This document shows positions 11,779 to 22,202 of a stretch of 64,000 bases of DNA, piece after piece. Both the position numbers and the translations under genes were made by a program. Numbering within the stretch: position 1 is the stretch's first letter; each line of letters begins with the position of its first letter. The notes below the pieces were generated by a model. The model ran no database searches, was not told the origin of the DNA, and saw nothing but the letters and a program-made list of their open reading frames with translations. This DNA is from Agapanthus africanus. Its lineage: Eukaryota > Streptophyta > Magnoliopsida > Asparagales > Amaryllidaceae. Location of the stretch: positions 208,077,632 through 208,141,631 of the forward strand of contig JASDDO010000006.1 of assembly GCA_030015575.1 (NCBI GenBank), written 5' to 3'.

Positions 11779-13966
11779 TGTAAGTCCACGTTGCGACCCC
11801 CGGTTCTTACGGGGAGGCGGAAACGGTATAAAATCAAAATTTTAACGCAAGAGGCAACATGGACTATGCTAGGTCGGGATCTTTACCTAAACTAAAACTA
11901 GCATACTAAGCTAAAGAGATTTAGCTACTCGGTTGAAGATGGTTATACCTAGCTTTTCTTGAACTCCTTCTCTTCAAGCTCCGGTGGTGGTCCGATGGCT
12001 CCTTCTCGTCGTCTCCGTACGCCGAAGATAGATCCACTTGAAAGCTCCAACCTTTAGCTCCTTCTTCGTTCTTTGAAGAAACTAGTTCACTTGGTTTGCT
12101 AAACCTAGTGAACTAGAATGAGTAGAGATGATTTAGAATGGGATTTTATCTATGGTTCTTGATTCTCAACTCATGAGACAAGAGAACCATAGATCAAGAG
12201 AGGGAGCAAGAGGTTGAGGGTGAGAGCAAGAGGAGAGCTCAAGAACAAGAGAGAGAATGAGCAAGAAAGAATGAGCAACTCTTTTGTCTCTCACCCTCTC
12301 ATAATCCAAAAGAAATGATAACTCATCATATCAAAAAAGTCTTATGTGATGGTAGGAAGCAACCATAACCTTATCATGTCATGCACTCATTTTACTCAAA
12401 TGAATAAGCAAGAAAAAAGTCTTTGGCATGAAATGATAACCATGGTTATCATGATGGTCAACTAGTCAAGCCTAGTCAACCGGTCAACAAGTCAACTAAA
12501 GTCAACAAGTCGACAAAGTCAACAAGTCAACAAAAATCAACAAGTCAACAACCATATCACCATAATACTTAATTAATATAATAGTTAATCACATATGATA
12601 TTCTCATTAGGGTTGAGCAAACAGTCAAAAAGTCAACGGTCAAATGTCAACAACCCTAATGAGAATCCGCTGTCTGTGCCTCCCTGTCAACTGTGCATAC
12701 ACACCCGCATCCGCGTTCCGAGGAACACGAATGCAAACTGGATAAATCCAATCCCATAAGGTACACTAGGATCTAGCTTAAACCAAAGCCCGCTAGTGTA
12801 AACTGTCCGGACACTGTACGTGCACAAGTGCACGGATGTGACCGAACCCTGTCGCAAAACCATGCGACCTGTCGCAATACCATGCGACCTCTACTCTTTT
12901 GCCTAAAGGCGAAAAGCTTTCTGTGTGGGACTCTAAAGACTCGACACTACGCTGGCAGTGGGTTTAACCACAGACCGCAAGCGGCACTAGCTGTGCGTAA
13001 CGGTCCCCAGGTAATGCCGACAAGAAGACCGACGAGGCGAAACCCATCTGAACTCCTACTGAGCCTGAGTGTGACATTCTCCGTACAGTCCGGTCTGTTC
13101 GTCTGATACATCGCATGGCGGGCCTAGGGGGCGGTAAACGTCAGTCCCCCAATAGCGGTACAAGTCGTGCCGGAGCGAAGCCCAAAACACCCTGAGATAA
13201 CACTGGAAACCTACCAGTATATCTCGTTTGCCCTGGCCAGGGACTACTCGTGTAATGGCTCTCCTAGACACAGCGCGATGTCAACCCCCAATACCGGGAG
13301 AGACGAATCCTGTCTAACCGTCACTGCCTCCAAGTGCTTCGGGACTGCACCCAACCACCACCTGTTTGCACGACTCCTTTGAGCCGTGGTAGGGTAGTGA
13401 TCAAAGTACAGTGGGAACACACCCGAGGCGAAGTGACAGTGTCAAGTCAGCGGACTAAGCTGTACTCATGTCACCTGGGAACTGATAACTGACGATAGGT
13501 ATAATACCAACTGGTCAGTTCCCGACGAGTCCTGTCCAGTGTACCCGTAACCTAACGGGCACCCGCATACTATCTCAAGTACGACGTACTGACGGCTGTG
13601 GGACAGACCGTCTCCCACACTGGGATGAGAAGCGCATGCGCTGGTCTACTCCGGAGTATCGATGCCCTGTCTCGATAGTCCTGCGACCAGGGACCTGCAT
13701 AAGGATGTGCTTCTAGATTACCCAGCCCCACTAGTGTGACGGCCATCACATCGCTGGTAATCAAGCAAAGATCCTAAGGGCTCCACTAATGTGTATAAGC
13801 AATATACAAAGATAAACACATGTACACATTGAAGTAGAAATAAACCAAGTAGCATACTACCATTTTGAGCAAGATTGTATATACAAGGTGAATATCCCAA
13901 GCTTCCATTAAGTAATATACATACTAGTATGATACAGTAATGGCCTCTAGGGCATATACACTAACA
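11779..13966 (-). repeat. 3' LTR of A (2,188 bp)
   Basis: Sense reading starts TGTTAGTGTATATGCCC and ends GTGGACTTACA. Contains the conserved U3 block, an inverted repeat CGTGCAC/GTGCACG (12819-12834), a 13-bp stem with a two-base loop at 12707-12734, and the TTGAC array. Reading frames in it (for example 12828-13106) are repeated exactly in the other LTR and are not genes. Confidence 0.95.
12456..12650 (-). promoter_or_regulatory. Cluster of about 13 TTGAC motifs in U3 of A
   Basis: Plus-strand GTCAA (sense TTGAC) occurs about every 8-10 bp between 12456 and 12548, often as GTCAACAA, and again four times at 12622-12650. TTGAC is the core of the W-box bound by WRKY transcription factors; those followed by C or T (sense TTGACC, TTGACT) fit it best. 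An identical cluster is in the other LTR at about 20692-20886. The other LTR families in the window lack it. Confidence 0.6.
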
Positions 13967-13979
13967 ATCTCCCACTTGC
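13967..13979 (-). other. Polypurine tract of A
   Basis: Sense GCAAGTGGGAGAT directly before the 3' LTR; it begins one base after the stop codon of the polyprotein. Confidence 0.92.
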
Positions 13980-13980
13980 A

Positions 13981-16900
13981 CTAAGGCCATGTACTGGCGT
14001 ATCGGAGACCTATCATCTCGATCAGCCGCTCGAACTGAGTCTGGGGTAGGGCCTTGGTGAATGGATCTGCAGTGTTGTCTTCCGAAGCGACTCTCCGAAC
14101 CTCGATCTCCTGGCGATCCACGATCTCCCTGATCAGGTGATACCGCCTCAAGATGTGCCTGGATCTCTGATGGGACCTGGGTTCCTTCGCTAAAGCTATA
14201 GCCCCATTGTTGTCGCAATACAGAGGTATTGGATCAACAATGGACGGAACCACCTGAAGTTCTTTCAAGAACTTCCTCATCCAGACAGCTTCTTTTGCGG
14301 CATCAGATGCAGCGATGTATTCCGCTTCCATCGTCGAGTCTGCAACGGTTTCTTGTTTGGAACTCTTCCAACACACCGCCCCTCCATTGAGGGTGAAGAC
14401 AAAACCCGACATGGACTTGGAATCATCCTTGTCACTCTGGAAGCTGGAGTCAGCAAAGGCCTCGATCTGGAGGTCTTTTCCGCCATACACCAAGAACCTC
14501 TCCTTAGTCCTCCTCAGGTACTTGAGTATGTTCTTTACTGCTATCCAGTGTTTCTCCCCAGGGTTTGACTGATACCGGCTTACCACACTCAGTGCATAAG
14601 CTACATCCGGTCTGGTACACAACATCGCATACATTATAGAGCCTACCGCAGAAGCGTAGGGTATAATCGACATGCGATCCCTCTCCAAATCAGTCTTGGG
14701 AGACATCTCTTTAGAGAGGGTGATCCCGTGACAAGCCGGTAGGTTACCGCGCTTGGAATCTTCCATACAGAATCTCTTCACTATGGTGTCGATGTACCTG
14801 GACTGAGAAAGTCCCAATATCCTCTTGGATCTGTCACGGTAGATCCGGATACCCAGAATGTATGAGGCATCACCCAGGTCTTTCATGGAGAACCTGTGTG
14901 ACAAGAACCCCTTGACAGATTGTAGCATAGGAATGTCATTTCCTATTAAGAGAATGTCATCCACGTATAAAACGAGGAATACTACAGTTCTCGCTACAAA
15001 TCTACTATAGATGCATGGTTCATCTGGATTTTTGATAAAGCCAAATTCTTTGACCGTCTCATCAAAGCAGATGTTCCAACTCCGCGATGCCTGCTTTAGT
15101 CCATAGATGGACTTAAGCAACTTGCACACCTTTCCGCTGCTCCCACTCTGAATGAAACCCTCTGGCTGGTCCATATAGACACACTCCTCTAAATTTCCAT
15201 TTAGAAAAGCTGTCTTTACGTCCATTTGCCAAATCTCATAATCGTGGAAGGCAGCAATGGCAAGAAGGATCCGAATGGATTTCAGCATGGCTACTGGAGA
15301 AAAGGTTTCGTCATAGTCCAAGCCAGGTCTTTGACGGAAACCCTTTGCTACCAGCCTAGCTTTATAGGTCTCAACCTGTCCATCTACACCAATCTTCCTT
15401 TTGAAGATCCACTTGCATCCTACGGGTTTTACCCCGTCTGGAGCAATGTCCAACGTCCATACCTTGTTGGTGTACATGGACTCCATTTCGGTCCGCATTG
15501 CATCCAGCCATTTCACTGAGTCAACGCTCTGAACGGCCTGCTGGAAGCTAGTAGGCTCATCATAATCTATGATGCAATCCTCTCTATCCCCGTCTATGAG
15601 AAAACCGTAGTATCTCTCGGGCGGATGAGACTGCCTACTACTTCTGCGGAGCGGCGTAGGAATGTCCTGTTCTGTTGAACCCTCTGGTTCCACCAAACTT
15701 TCAGTAACAGTCTGTGGTTCTGGAACTTCTTCCAGTTCTATTGTGCTCCCACTTATCTGGGTTTCCAAAAACTCAGTTTCCAAGAAGCGGGCATGCTGAG
15801 AAACAAAAACCTTTTGTTCCTCAGCGGAATAGAAAAGATACCCCCTGGAGTTCCTTGGGTATCCCACAAACTTACACTGTACTGAACGTGCCTCAAGCTT
15901 GTCCGCATGCTGCCTTTTTACAAAAGCTGGACATCCCCATACCTTAAGATACTTAAGACAGGGTTTCTTCCCAGTCCACATCTCATATGGGGTGGTAGGC
16001 ACAGTCTTGGTGGGAGCCTTGTTCAAGAGATACGCAGCTGCTTCTATTGCATATCCCCAGAATGATCGCGGTAACTCAGCGTTACTCATCATGGACCGAA
16101 CCATATCCAATAGGGTTCGGTTCCGTCTCTCCGATACACCGTTATGTTGCGGAGTGTATGGAGGAGTAAGCTGAGAGAGAATACCATTCTCTTTTAAGTA
16201 ATTCAGGAATTCGGCACTTAAGTATTCTCCACCTCGATCCGATCTTAGAATCTTAATACTTTTGCCGGTCTGTTTCTCTACTTCATTCTTATACTCCTGG
16301 AATTTTCCAAAGGCCTCGGACTTATGTTTCATTAAGAAGACATAACCGTACCTCGAGAAGTCATCCGTAAAAGTAATGAAGTAAGAATGTCCGCTTCGGG
16401 CATGTGTAGACATTGGACCGCACACGTCACTGTGTACGAGTCCCAAGAGCTCGCTCGCTCTTACTCCATGTCCAGTAAACGGAGTCTTTGTCATCTTTCC
16501 TTTGAGACAGGATTGACAAGTGGCATACGACTGATATTCGAACGCATCCAAATACCCTTCTGTATGTAACTTCGTCAACCTTCTCTCATTGATGTGACCC
16601 AATCTACAATGCCATAAGAAAGTCTGATTTATTTCTGGAGACTTTCTTTTGTGTGTATTCTGGACATTAAAAATCTGTGGTTGGTTCAATACGTATATAC
16701 CATTACTCAATGTACCTGACCCAATCAGAACTTGATTAAGGTGAATGTTTACAACATTACTTACAAACGCAAATTCATAACCTTCTTTAGAAACTAAAGA
16801 TACAGAAATGATATTACAAGTTGCGTTGGGTACAAAAAAGCAATTACGCAAAACCAAAACATGTCCATCTGACATTCCCAGGTGATAGTCCCCCACGGCT

Positions 16901-17931
16901 TTAGCATCCATGCTAGCTCCGTTCGCAACTCTGAGGGTCATGTCACCTGCCTTCAAAACCCTACGGTTTCTCAACGCCTGCAAAGAATTACAGATATGAG
17001 ATCCTGATCCGGTATCCAATACCCAGGAAGTAGAGTTTATTGAAAGACAGTTTTCAATAACATACACACCTGAAGCTGAAGCTGCAACCTGCTTCAATTC
17101 CTGTGTTCTGGCCTTCCAGGCCCTGCAATCATTCTTCCAGTGTCCTTTCTTATGACAATAGAAGCATTCTTCCTTATCCACAAGCTTCCCTGCTATCTTT
17201 GTTGCTTTACCCTTTCCCTTCGTATCCACTTTACTTACACCGCCCCTTGGTTTGGCGGGGGCCTTCTTCTTCTTTCCCTTGGCTTTCGCCTTGGACCTAG
17301 AAGAAGATGATCCTCCTACAAACAAAGTGGATGTATCCCTACCTTTCTGTAGGGTGCCCTCTGCGCTCCTCAGCATGTTGAGGAGCTCTGATAGTTCAAC
17401 CTCTTTTTCTTGTAGGTTGAAGTTCAGTATAAACTGGGCGTAAGTGGAAGGAAGGGACTGGAGAACTATATCTGTATATAGCTCACTCTCCAATGTGATC
17501 CCTAGGTCAGCGAGCTCCTCAATGTAGCCGATCATCTTTAGCACGTGCTCGGCTACTGATGATCCGACGGCCATTCTTGTCGAAAATAACTTTCTCGACG
17601 CTTCGTATCTTGCGATACGAGATTGCTCTCCATACAGTTCTTTTGTATGGAGCAATATGGATTCCATGTCCATATTCTCATGCCTCCTCTGATGTTCGTT
17701 GTCCATCGAGGCAAGCAAGAGGCACTTGGCCTTCGCGCTATCAATCTCCCAAGTCTTGCGGATTTCCTTATCCGCGACGCTGGAAGTTGGACCAGGGACT
17801 GGGGGAGCTTTGGTGGTAAGAAGATACCCCAGCTTGTCATAAGTGATTGCTATCTTGACATTCCTGAGCCAATCTTTGTAGTTTGGCCCTGTCAGTTTGT
17901 TTTTATCTAGGAGTAACTTAAGTCCAGTCAT
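13981..17931 (-). CDS. Copia Gag-Pol polyprotein of element A (1,316 aa, intact)
   Basis: One uninterrupted frame holds everything a Copia element needs to package, process, copy and integrate its RNA. From the ATG at 17931: gag about 1-250, zinc knuckle CX2CX4HX4C (C256, C259, H264, C269), protease active site DTG (D306), the HHCC zinc site of integrase (H441, H446, C472, C475), integrase D502, D565, E601 with 35 residues between the last two, reverse transcriptase (D904, YVDD with D991/D992), RNase H (D1161, E1202, D1240) and an end ...YASTWP. The frame extends 13 codons upstream through a GTG, but that stretch is the pyrimidine tract of a probable splice site, so I take the ATG; C has its ATG in the same place. 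Domain order protease-integrase-RT is diagnostic of Copia. The stop runs into the polypurine tract. No inactivating change seen; lineage within Copia not assigned. Confidence 0.95.
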   Translation of the reverse strand: MTGLKLLLDKNKLTGPNYKDWLRNVKIAITYDKLGYLLTTKAPPVPGPTSSVADKEIRKTWEIDSAKAKCLLLASMDNEHQRRHENMDMESILLHTKELYGEQSRIARYEASRKLFSTRMAVGSSVAEHVLKMIGYIEELADLGITLESELYTDIVLQSLPSTYAQFILNFNLQEKEVELSELLNMLRSAEGTLQKGRDTSTLFVGGSSSSRSKAKAKGKKKKAPAKPRGGVSKVDTKGKGKATKIAGKLVDKEECFYCHKKGHWKNDCRAWKARTQELKQVAASASGVYVIENCLSINSTSWVLDTGSGSHICNSLQALRNRRVLKAGDMTLRVANGASMDAKAVGDYHLGMSDGHVLVLRNCFFVPNATCNIISVSLVSKEGYEFAFVSNVVNIHLNQVLIGSGTLSNGIYVLNQPQIFNVQNTHKRKSPEINQTFLWHCRLGHINERRLTKLHTEGYLDAFEYQSYATCQSCLKGKMTKTPFTGHGVRASELLGLVHSDVCGPMSTHARSGHSYFITFTDDFSRYGYVFLMKHKSEAFGKFQEYKNEVEKQTGKSIKILRSDRGGEYLSAEFLNYLKENGILSQLTPPYTPQHNGVSERRNRTLLDMVRSMMSNAELPRSFWGYAIEAAAYLLNKAPTKTVPTTPYEMWTGKKPCLKYLKVWGCPAFVKRQHADKLEARSVQCKFVGYPRNSRGYLFYSAEEQKVFVSQHARFLETEFLETQISGSTIELEEVPEPQTVTESLVEPEGSTEQDIPTPLRRSSRQSHPPERYYGFLIDGDREDCIIDYDEPTSFQQAVQSVDSVKWLDAMRTEMESMYTNKVWTLDIAPDGVKPVGCKWIFKRKIGVDGQVETYKARLVAKGFRQRPGLDYDETFSPVAMLKSIRILLAIAAFHDYEIWQMDVKTAFLNGNLEECVYMDQPEGFIQSGSSGKVCKLLKSIYGLKQASRSWNICFDETVKEFGFIKNPDEPCIYSRFVARTVVFLVLYVDDILLIGNDIPMLQSVKGFLSHRFSMKDLGDASYILGIRIYRDRSKRILGLSQSRYIDTIVKRFCMEDSKRGNLPACHGITLSKEMSPKTDLERDRMSIIPYASAVGSIMYAMLCTRPDVAYALSVVSRYQSNPGEKHWIAVKNILKYLRRTKERFLVYGGKDLQIEAFADSSFQSDKDDSKSMSGFVFTLNGGAVCWKSSKQETVADSTMEAEYIAASDAAKEAVWMRKFLKELQVVPSIVDPIPLYCDNNGAIALAKEPRSHQRSRHILRRYHLIREIVDRQEIEVRRVASEDNTADPFTKALPQTQFERLIEMIGLRYASTWP

Positions 17932-17943
17932 GTTGATTGGTCG

Positions 17944-17966
17944 CTGCAATTTGGAGAGAAGAAGAA
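17944..17966 (-). promoter_or_regulatory. Probable 3' splice site before gag of A
   Basis: On the sense strand a pyrimidine-rich run ends in TTGCAG/CGACC, 12 nt before the gag ATG. The same CAG/CGACC after a pyrimidine tract is found in B, C, D and E at the same place, suggesting a leader intron. The donor was not identified. Confidence 0.5.
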
Positions 17967-18436
17967 ACACTCAGCATGATGCTCTTGCAAGTTTAGAGTG
18001 GTTTTTAGTTTGTCTAAACAGGATGGCTCCCACTGTTTCTCGAATCCCTCCTCAAACCATAAAGGAAGAATTAGTCAGGATCAATCCCACCGTACAATAC
18101 TTGCTTAACCGTTCGGCCAGGCTGGTGTCGGTACTTCGAGGGAGGTTTTCCAACGCTTTCGCGAAGTTCCTTAATTAAAGAACCTCTTTTCCCTGGGGGC
18201 GTAGCCCCGCTAACACCTTTCTTGGCACCTACTAGGTTTATAGCATTGATCGTTAAGTGAGAAATTTCCCGAGGAGTAGCATATACTCACAGTAGGATCG
18301 GGATCCAAATATCATCGTGTGACGAAACTGAAGGAATCCTACCAGAATCACCACACTCCAAATGGTATGCAAATCTAGCAAGTTTCAGTACTTATGAAAC
18401 TCCCGATGTGGATTTTTGCCCCATGCTCTTATGACC

Positions 18437-18628
18437 TTGACGAAGGTCAACAAATCATAAGTCACATGTCAAGTTCTGCCCGTCATTATCCAGGTCAATT
18501 TGAATCCACCCGTATATACCCTTGACGAAGGTCAACAAGGTAATGCGAATGTCCCAAACCAACGCATCTATCTATGCTACATATGAATACCCAACAGCTA
18601 CCAATCACTATGCCTTGACGAAGGTCAA
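18437..18628 (-). repeat. Threefold leader hairpin array of A
   Basis: Three perfect inverted repeats TTGAC-GAAG-GTCAA at 18437-18450, 18522-18535 and 18615-18628. In sense order the starts are 93 and then 85 nt apart. Each is embedded in a longer similar context (CTTGACGAAGGTCAACA). Confidence 0.85.
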
Positions 18629-18950
18629 CAAACACAGCTTGAATACTATTGAATATTCATACGAAACGACGGAGGGCTACGAATGGTTTTGGCAAAACCG
18701 TGAACGTAGTGAACTTGATTTGGTCGATGGAACGAGATAGCTTTTAAAAGGAGTGGCTCAAGCTCCGTATTTAAAAGTTGGTTTTGAAAAGAACCGAGTG
18801 GTTTTTCGAAAGTGTTCCAACGACTTTAACTTGGTTTATTATCTTGCATTAGTTCTTTTAATGCGTGATATTCTTGCATTAGTACTTTTAATGCGTCCCA
18901 TCATTTAAATCCTACCATTGCAGAAAACAACCAAAATATGACGTACGCTT

Positions 18951-19033
18951 ATGCCATTCGCATTCGCCACTGGGCCCCGTCATTACCCGTTAGGTTACTT
19001 AACTAACGACAGAGCGGGGGCTGGGCTAGCGCG
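18951..19033 (-). other. Conserved leader block of A
   Basis: About 80 nt that are close to identical in the leaders of A, B, C, D and E, containing GTTAGTTAAGTAACCTAAC on the sense strand and flanked by GC-rich sequence. Noncoding; function unknown. Its retention in both coding and non-coding elements points to a cis-acting role. Confidence 0.65.
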
Positions 19034-19750
19034 TCTGTAAAACATAAGCAACGCCTAAATAGAAAGCAATGATAAACATTTCAGATCACAGATAAATACA
19101 TTGGATATGCTAGTAATCTGTAATTTGTACGAGCCTGTAACAAAAAACAGATAACACGGTCGCGGTGAATAGCCAATACCCCACCCAAGACCCCTACGGG
19201 TGCGGCAAACTACCCGCCAAGTACCCGAAGCGTAGCAACCTCCCTCATCTCCATGAGTAGGCCACTCGACACTTCGGCATACCCGGTAGTTTGTGCACCC
19301 CTCCATGGGTCTATCCTAGGAGCAAAAACAGTAAAAGAATTATACAATGACGGCTACAACCCCGACCCGGTTGTGCGGCCAAACAAATAATAATTATTAC
19401 ATCAATTTACATTTACAATGAATTGCAAGAAAAGAAAACTCTCGTCTCACAACCCCCGGCTATTCACCCGCGACAATCCAACATATTTATATACACATTC
19501 CAGCACATTACAGATCATGTATAACCCCGACTAATCGTCTTATAGCGATTAGTCGACGTTCAATACATGCAAACATTACAGATATAACCATCATAGTCAA
19601 AGCGCAGTGAAGTTCGGAAAAATACGGAATTATAGGCCCCCAAAAGTAAATTTTAGTTCTGGAAAATCTGGGCATATAATTTATATCCTAAAAATCCCAA
19701 AATCAACACATAAAGACACTGCACGAAAATCGATGCAGAGGGGACATCAA

Positions 19751-19801
19751 GTCGCGGCGGATCCGCGGCGGCCAAGAAGGCTCACGCGGCGGAAGGGCGG
19801 C
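19751..19801 (-). other. GC-rich leader structure of A
   Basis: GC-rich patch about 200 nt from the primer site with the perfect 10-bp palindrome GCGGATCCGC (19757-19766) and repeated GGCGG units. The same position in B, C, D and E carries longer hairpins; here the pairing is weaker, mainly the palindrome. Confidence 0.5.
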
Positions 19802-20000
19802 GGCTTTGACGAATCTCTGTGTCGTTTTTCATGGGTGTTTTTAGAAAACCCTGAGATGAATTTACAGATATAAAGTTTTTCATTTCGAGCCAAAAAAATT
19901 TCAACAGAAACTCAGGTTTTGGAAAAATACGGTTTTTGGGTTTTTTTTACGGTTCCGAACTTCGTTGCACTTCACTACCAAGCTAGTTTAAGTTTAGTTA

Positions 20001-20013
20001 GGCTCTGATACCA
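20001..20013 (-). other. Primer-binding site of A (tRNA-iMet)
   Basis: Sense TGGTATCAGAGCC one base after the 5' LTR, complementary to the 3' end of plant initiator tRNA-Met. Confidence 0.92.
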
Positions 20014-20014
20014 C

Positions 20015-22202
20015 TGTAAGTCCACGTTGCGACCCCCGGTTCTTACGGGGAGGCGGAAACGGTATAAAATCAAAATTTTAACGCAAGAGGCAACATGGAC
20101 TATGCTAGGTCGGGATCTTTACCTAAACTAAAACTAGCATACTAAGCTAAAGAGATTTAGCTACTCGGTTGAAGATGGTTATACCTAGCTTTTCTTGAAC
20201 TCCTTCTCTTCAAGCTCCGGTGGTGGTCCGATGGCTCCTTCTCGTCGTCTCCGTACGCCGAAGATAGATCCACTTGAAAGCTCCAACCTTTAGCTCCTTC
20301 TTCGTTCTTTGAAGAAACTAGTTCACTTGGTTTGCTAAACCTAGTGAACTAGAATGAGTAGAGATGATTTAGAATGGGATTTTATCTATGGTTCTTGATT
20401 CTCAACTCATGAGACAAGAGAACCATAGATCAAGAGAGGGAGCAAGAGGTTGAGGGTGAGAGCAAGAGGAGAGCTCAAGAACAAGAGAGAGAATGAGCAA
20501 GAAAGAATGAGCAACTCTTTTGTCTCTCACCCTCTCATAATCCAAAAGAAATGATAACTCATCATATCAAAAAAGTCTTATGTGATGGTAGGAAGCAACC
20601 ATAACCTTATCATGTCATGCACTCATTTTACTCAAATGAATAAGCAAGAAAAAAGTCTTTGGCATGAAATGATAACCATGGTTATCATGATGGTCAACTA
20701 GTCAAGCCTAGTCAACCGGTCAACAAGTCAACTAAAGTCAACAAGTCGACAAAGTCAACAAGTCAACAAAAATCAACAAGTCAACAACCATATCACCATA
20801 ATACTTAATTAATATAATAGTTAATCACATATGATATTCTCATTAGGGTTGAGCAAACAGTCAAAAAGTCAACGGTCAAATGTCAACAACCCTAATGAGA
20901 ATCCGCTGTCTGTGCCTCCCTGTCAACTGTGCATACACACCCGCATCCGCGTTCCGAGGAACACGAATGCAAACTGGATAAATCCAATCCCATAAGGTAC
21001 ACTAGGATCTAGCTTAAACCAAAGCCCGCTAGTGTAAACTGTCCGGACACTGTACGTGCACAAGTGCACGGATGTGACCGAACCCTGTCGCAAAACCATG
21101 CGACCTGTCGCAATACCATGCGACCTCTACTCTTTTGCCTAAAGGCGAAAAGCTTTCTGTGTGGGACTCTAAAGACTCGACACTACGCTGGCAGTGGGTT
21201 TAACCACAGACCGCAAGCGGCACTAGCTGTGCGTAACGGTCCCCAGGTAATGCCGACAAGAAGACCGACGAGGCGAAACCCATCTGAACTCCTACTGAGC
21301 CTGAGTGTGACATTCTCCGTACAGTCCGGTCTGTTCGTCTGATACATCGCATGGCGGGCCTAGGGGGCGGTAAACGTCAGTCCCCCAATAGCGGTACAAG
21401 TCGTGCCGGAGCGAAACCCAAAACACCCTGAGATAACACTGGAAACCTACCAGTATATCTCATTTGCCCTGGCCAGGGACTACTCGTGTAATGGCTCTCC
21501 TAGACACAGCGCGATGTCAACCCCCAATACCGGGAGAGACGAATCCTGTCTAACCGTCACTGCCTCCAAGTGCTTCGGGACTGCACCCAACCACCACCTG
21601 TTTGCACGACTCCTTTGAGCCGTGGTAGGGTAGTGATCAAAGTACAGTGGGAACACACCCGAGGCGAAGTGACAGTGTCAAGTCAGCGGACTAAGCTGTA
21701 CTCATGTCACCTGGGAACTGATAACTGACGATAGGTATAATACCAACTGGTCAGTTCCCGACGAGTCCTGTCCAGTGTACCCGTAACCTAACGGGCACCC
21801 GCATACTATCTCAAGTACGACGTACTGACGGCTGTGGGACAGACCGTCTCCCACACTGGGATGAGAAGCGCATGCGCTGGTCTACTCCGGAGTATCGATG
21901 CCCTGTCTCGATAGTCCTGCGACCAGGGACCTGCATAAGGATGTGCTTCTAGATTACCCAGCCCCACTAGTGTGACGGCCATCACATCGCTGGTAATCAA
22001 GCAAAGATCCTAAGGGCTCCACTAATGTGTATAAGCAATATACAAAGATAAACACATGTACACATTGAAGTAGAAATAAACCAAGTAGCATACTACCATT
22101 TTGAGCAAGATTGTATATACAAGGTGAATATCCCAAGCTTCCATTAAGTAATATACATACTAGTATGATACAGTAATGGCCTCTAGGGCATATACACTAA
22201 CA
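20015..22202 (-). repeat. 5' LTR of A (2,188 bp)
   Basis: Same length as the 3' LTR; only two substitutions found by eye. The promoter copy for transcription of A is in this LTR, reading leftwards. Confidence 0.95.

Larger units (their letters stand above)
11779..22202 (-). mobile_element. Element A: complete, apparently intact Copia retrotransposon
   Basis: Bounded by the duplication atacg (11774-11778 and 22203-22207). Read on the minus strand: 5' LTR 22202-20015, primer site, 2-kb leader, polyprotein, polypurine tract, 3' LTR 13966-11779. Both LTRs are 2,188 bp and by eye differ at two positions only (13187 and 13221 against their partners), which marks a very recent insertion. All the parts needed for retrotransposition are visible: primer site, polypurine tract, gag zinc knuckle, protease, integrase, reverse transcriptase and RNase H in an unbroken frame. 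Best candidate in the window for a protein source for the non-coding relatives. Confidence 0.96.

Noticed and set aside
12828..13106. 92-codon frame repeated exactly at 21064-21342
   Set aside because: It is in the two LTRs of A, so its exact repetition follows from LTR identity; other LTR families do not keep the frame.
18437..18628. Leader hairpins of A read as WRKY W-box pairs
   Set aside because: TTGAC is not kept in all elements (TTGGC in B and C, TTAAC in E) while the pairing mostly is, so a structure fits better than a protein site for TTGAC.
20001..20013. tRNA-like match to initiator tRNA-Met as a tRNA gene
   Set aside because: Only the 13-nt primer complement is present, next to an LTR; no cloverleaf or internal promoter boxes seen.
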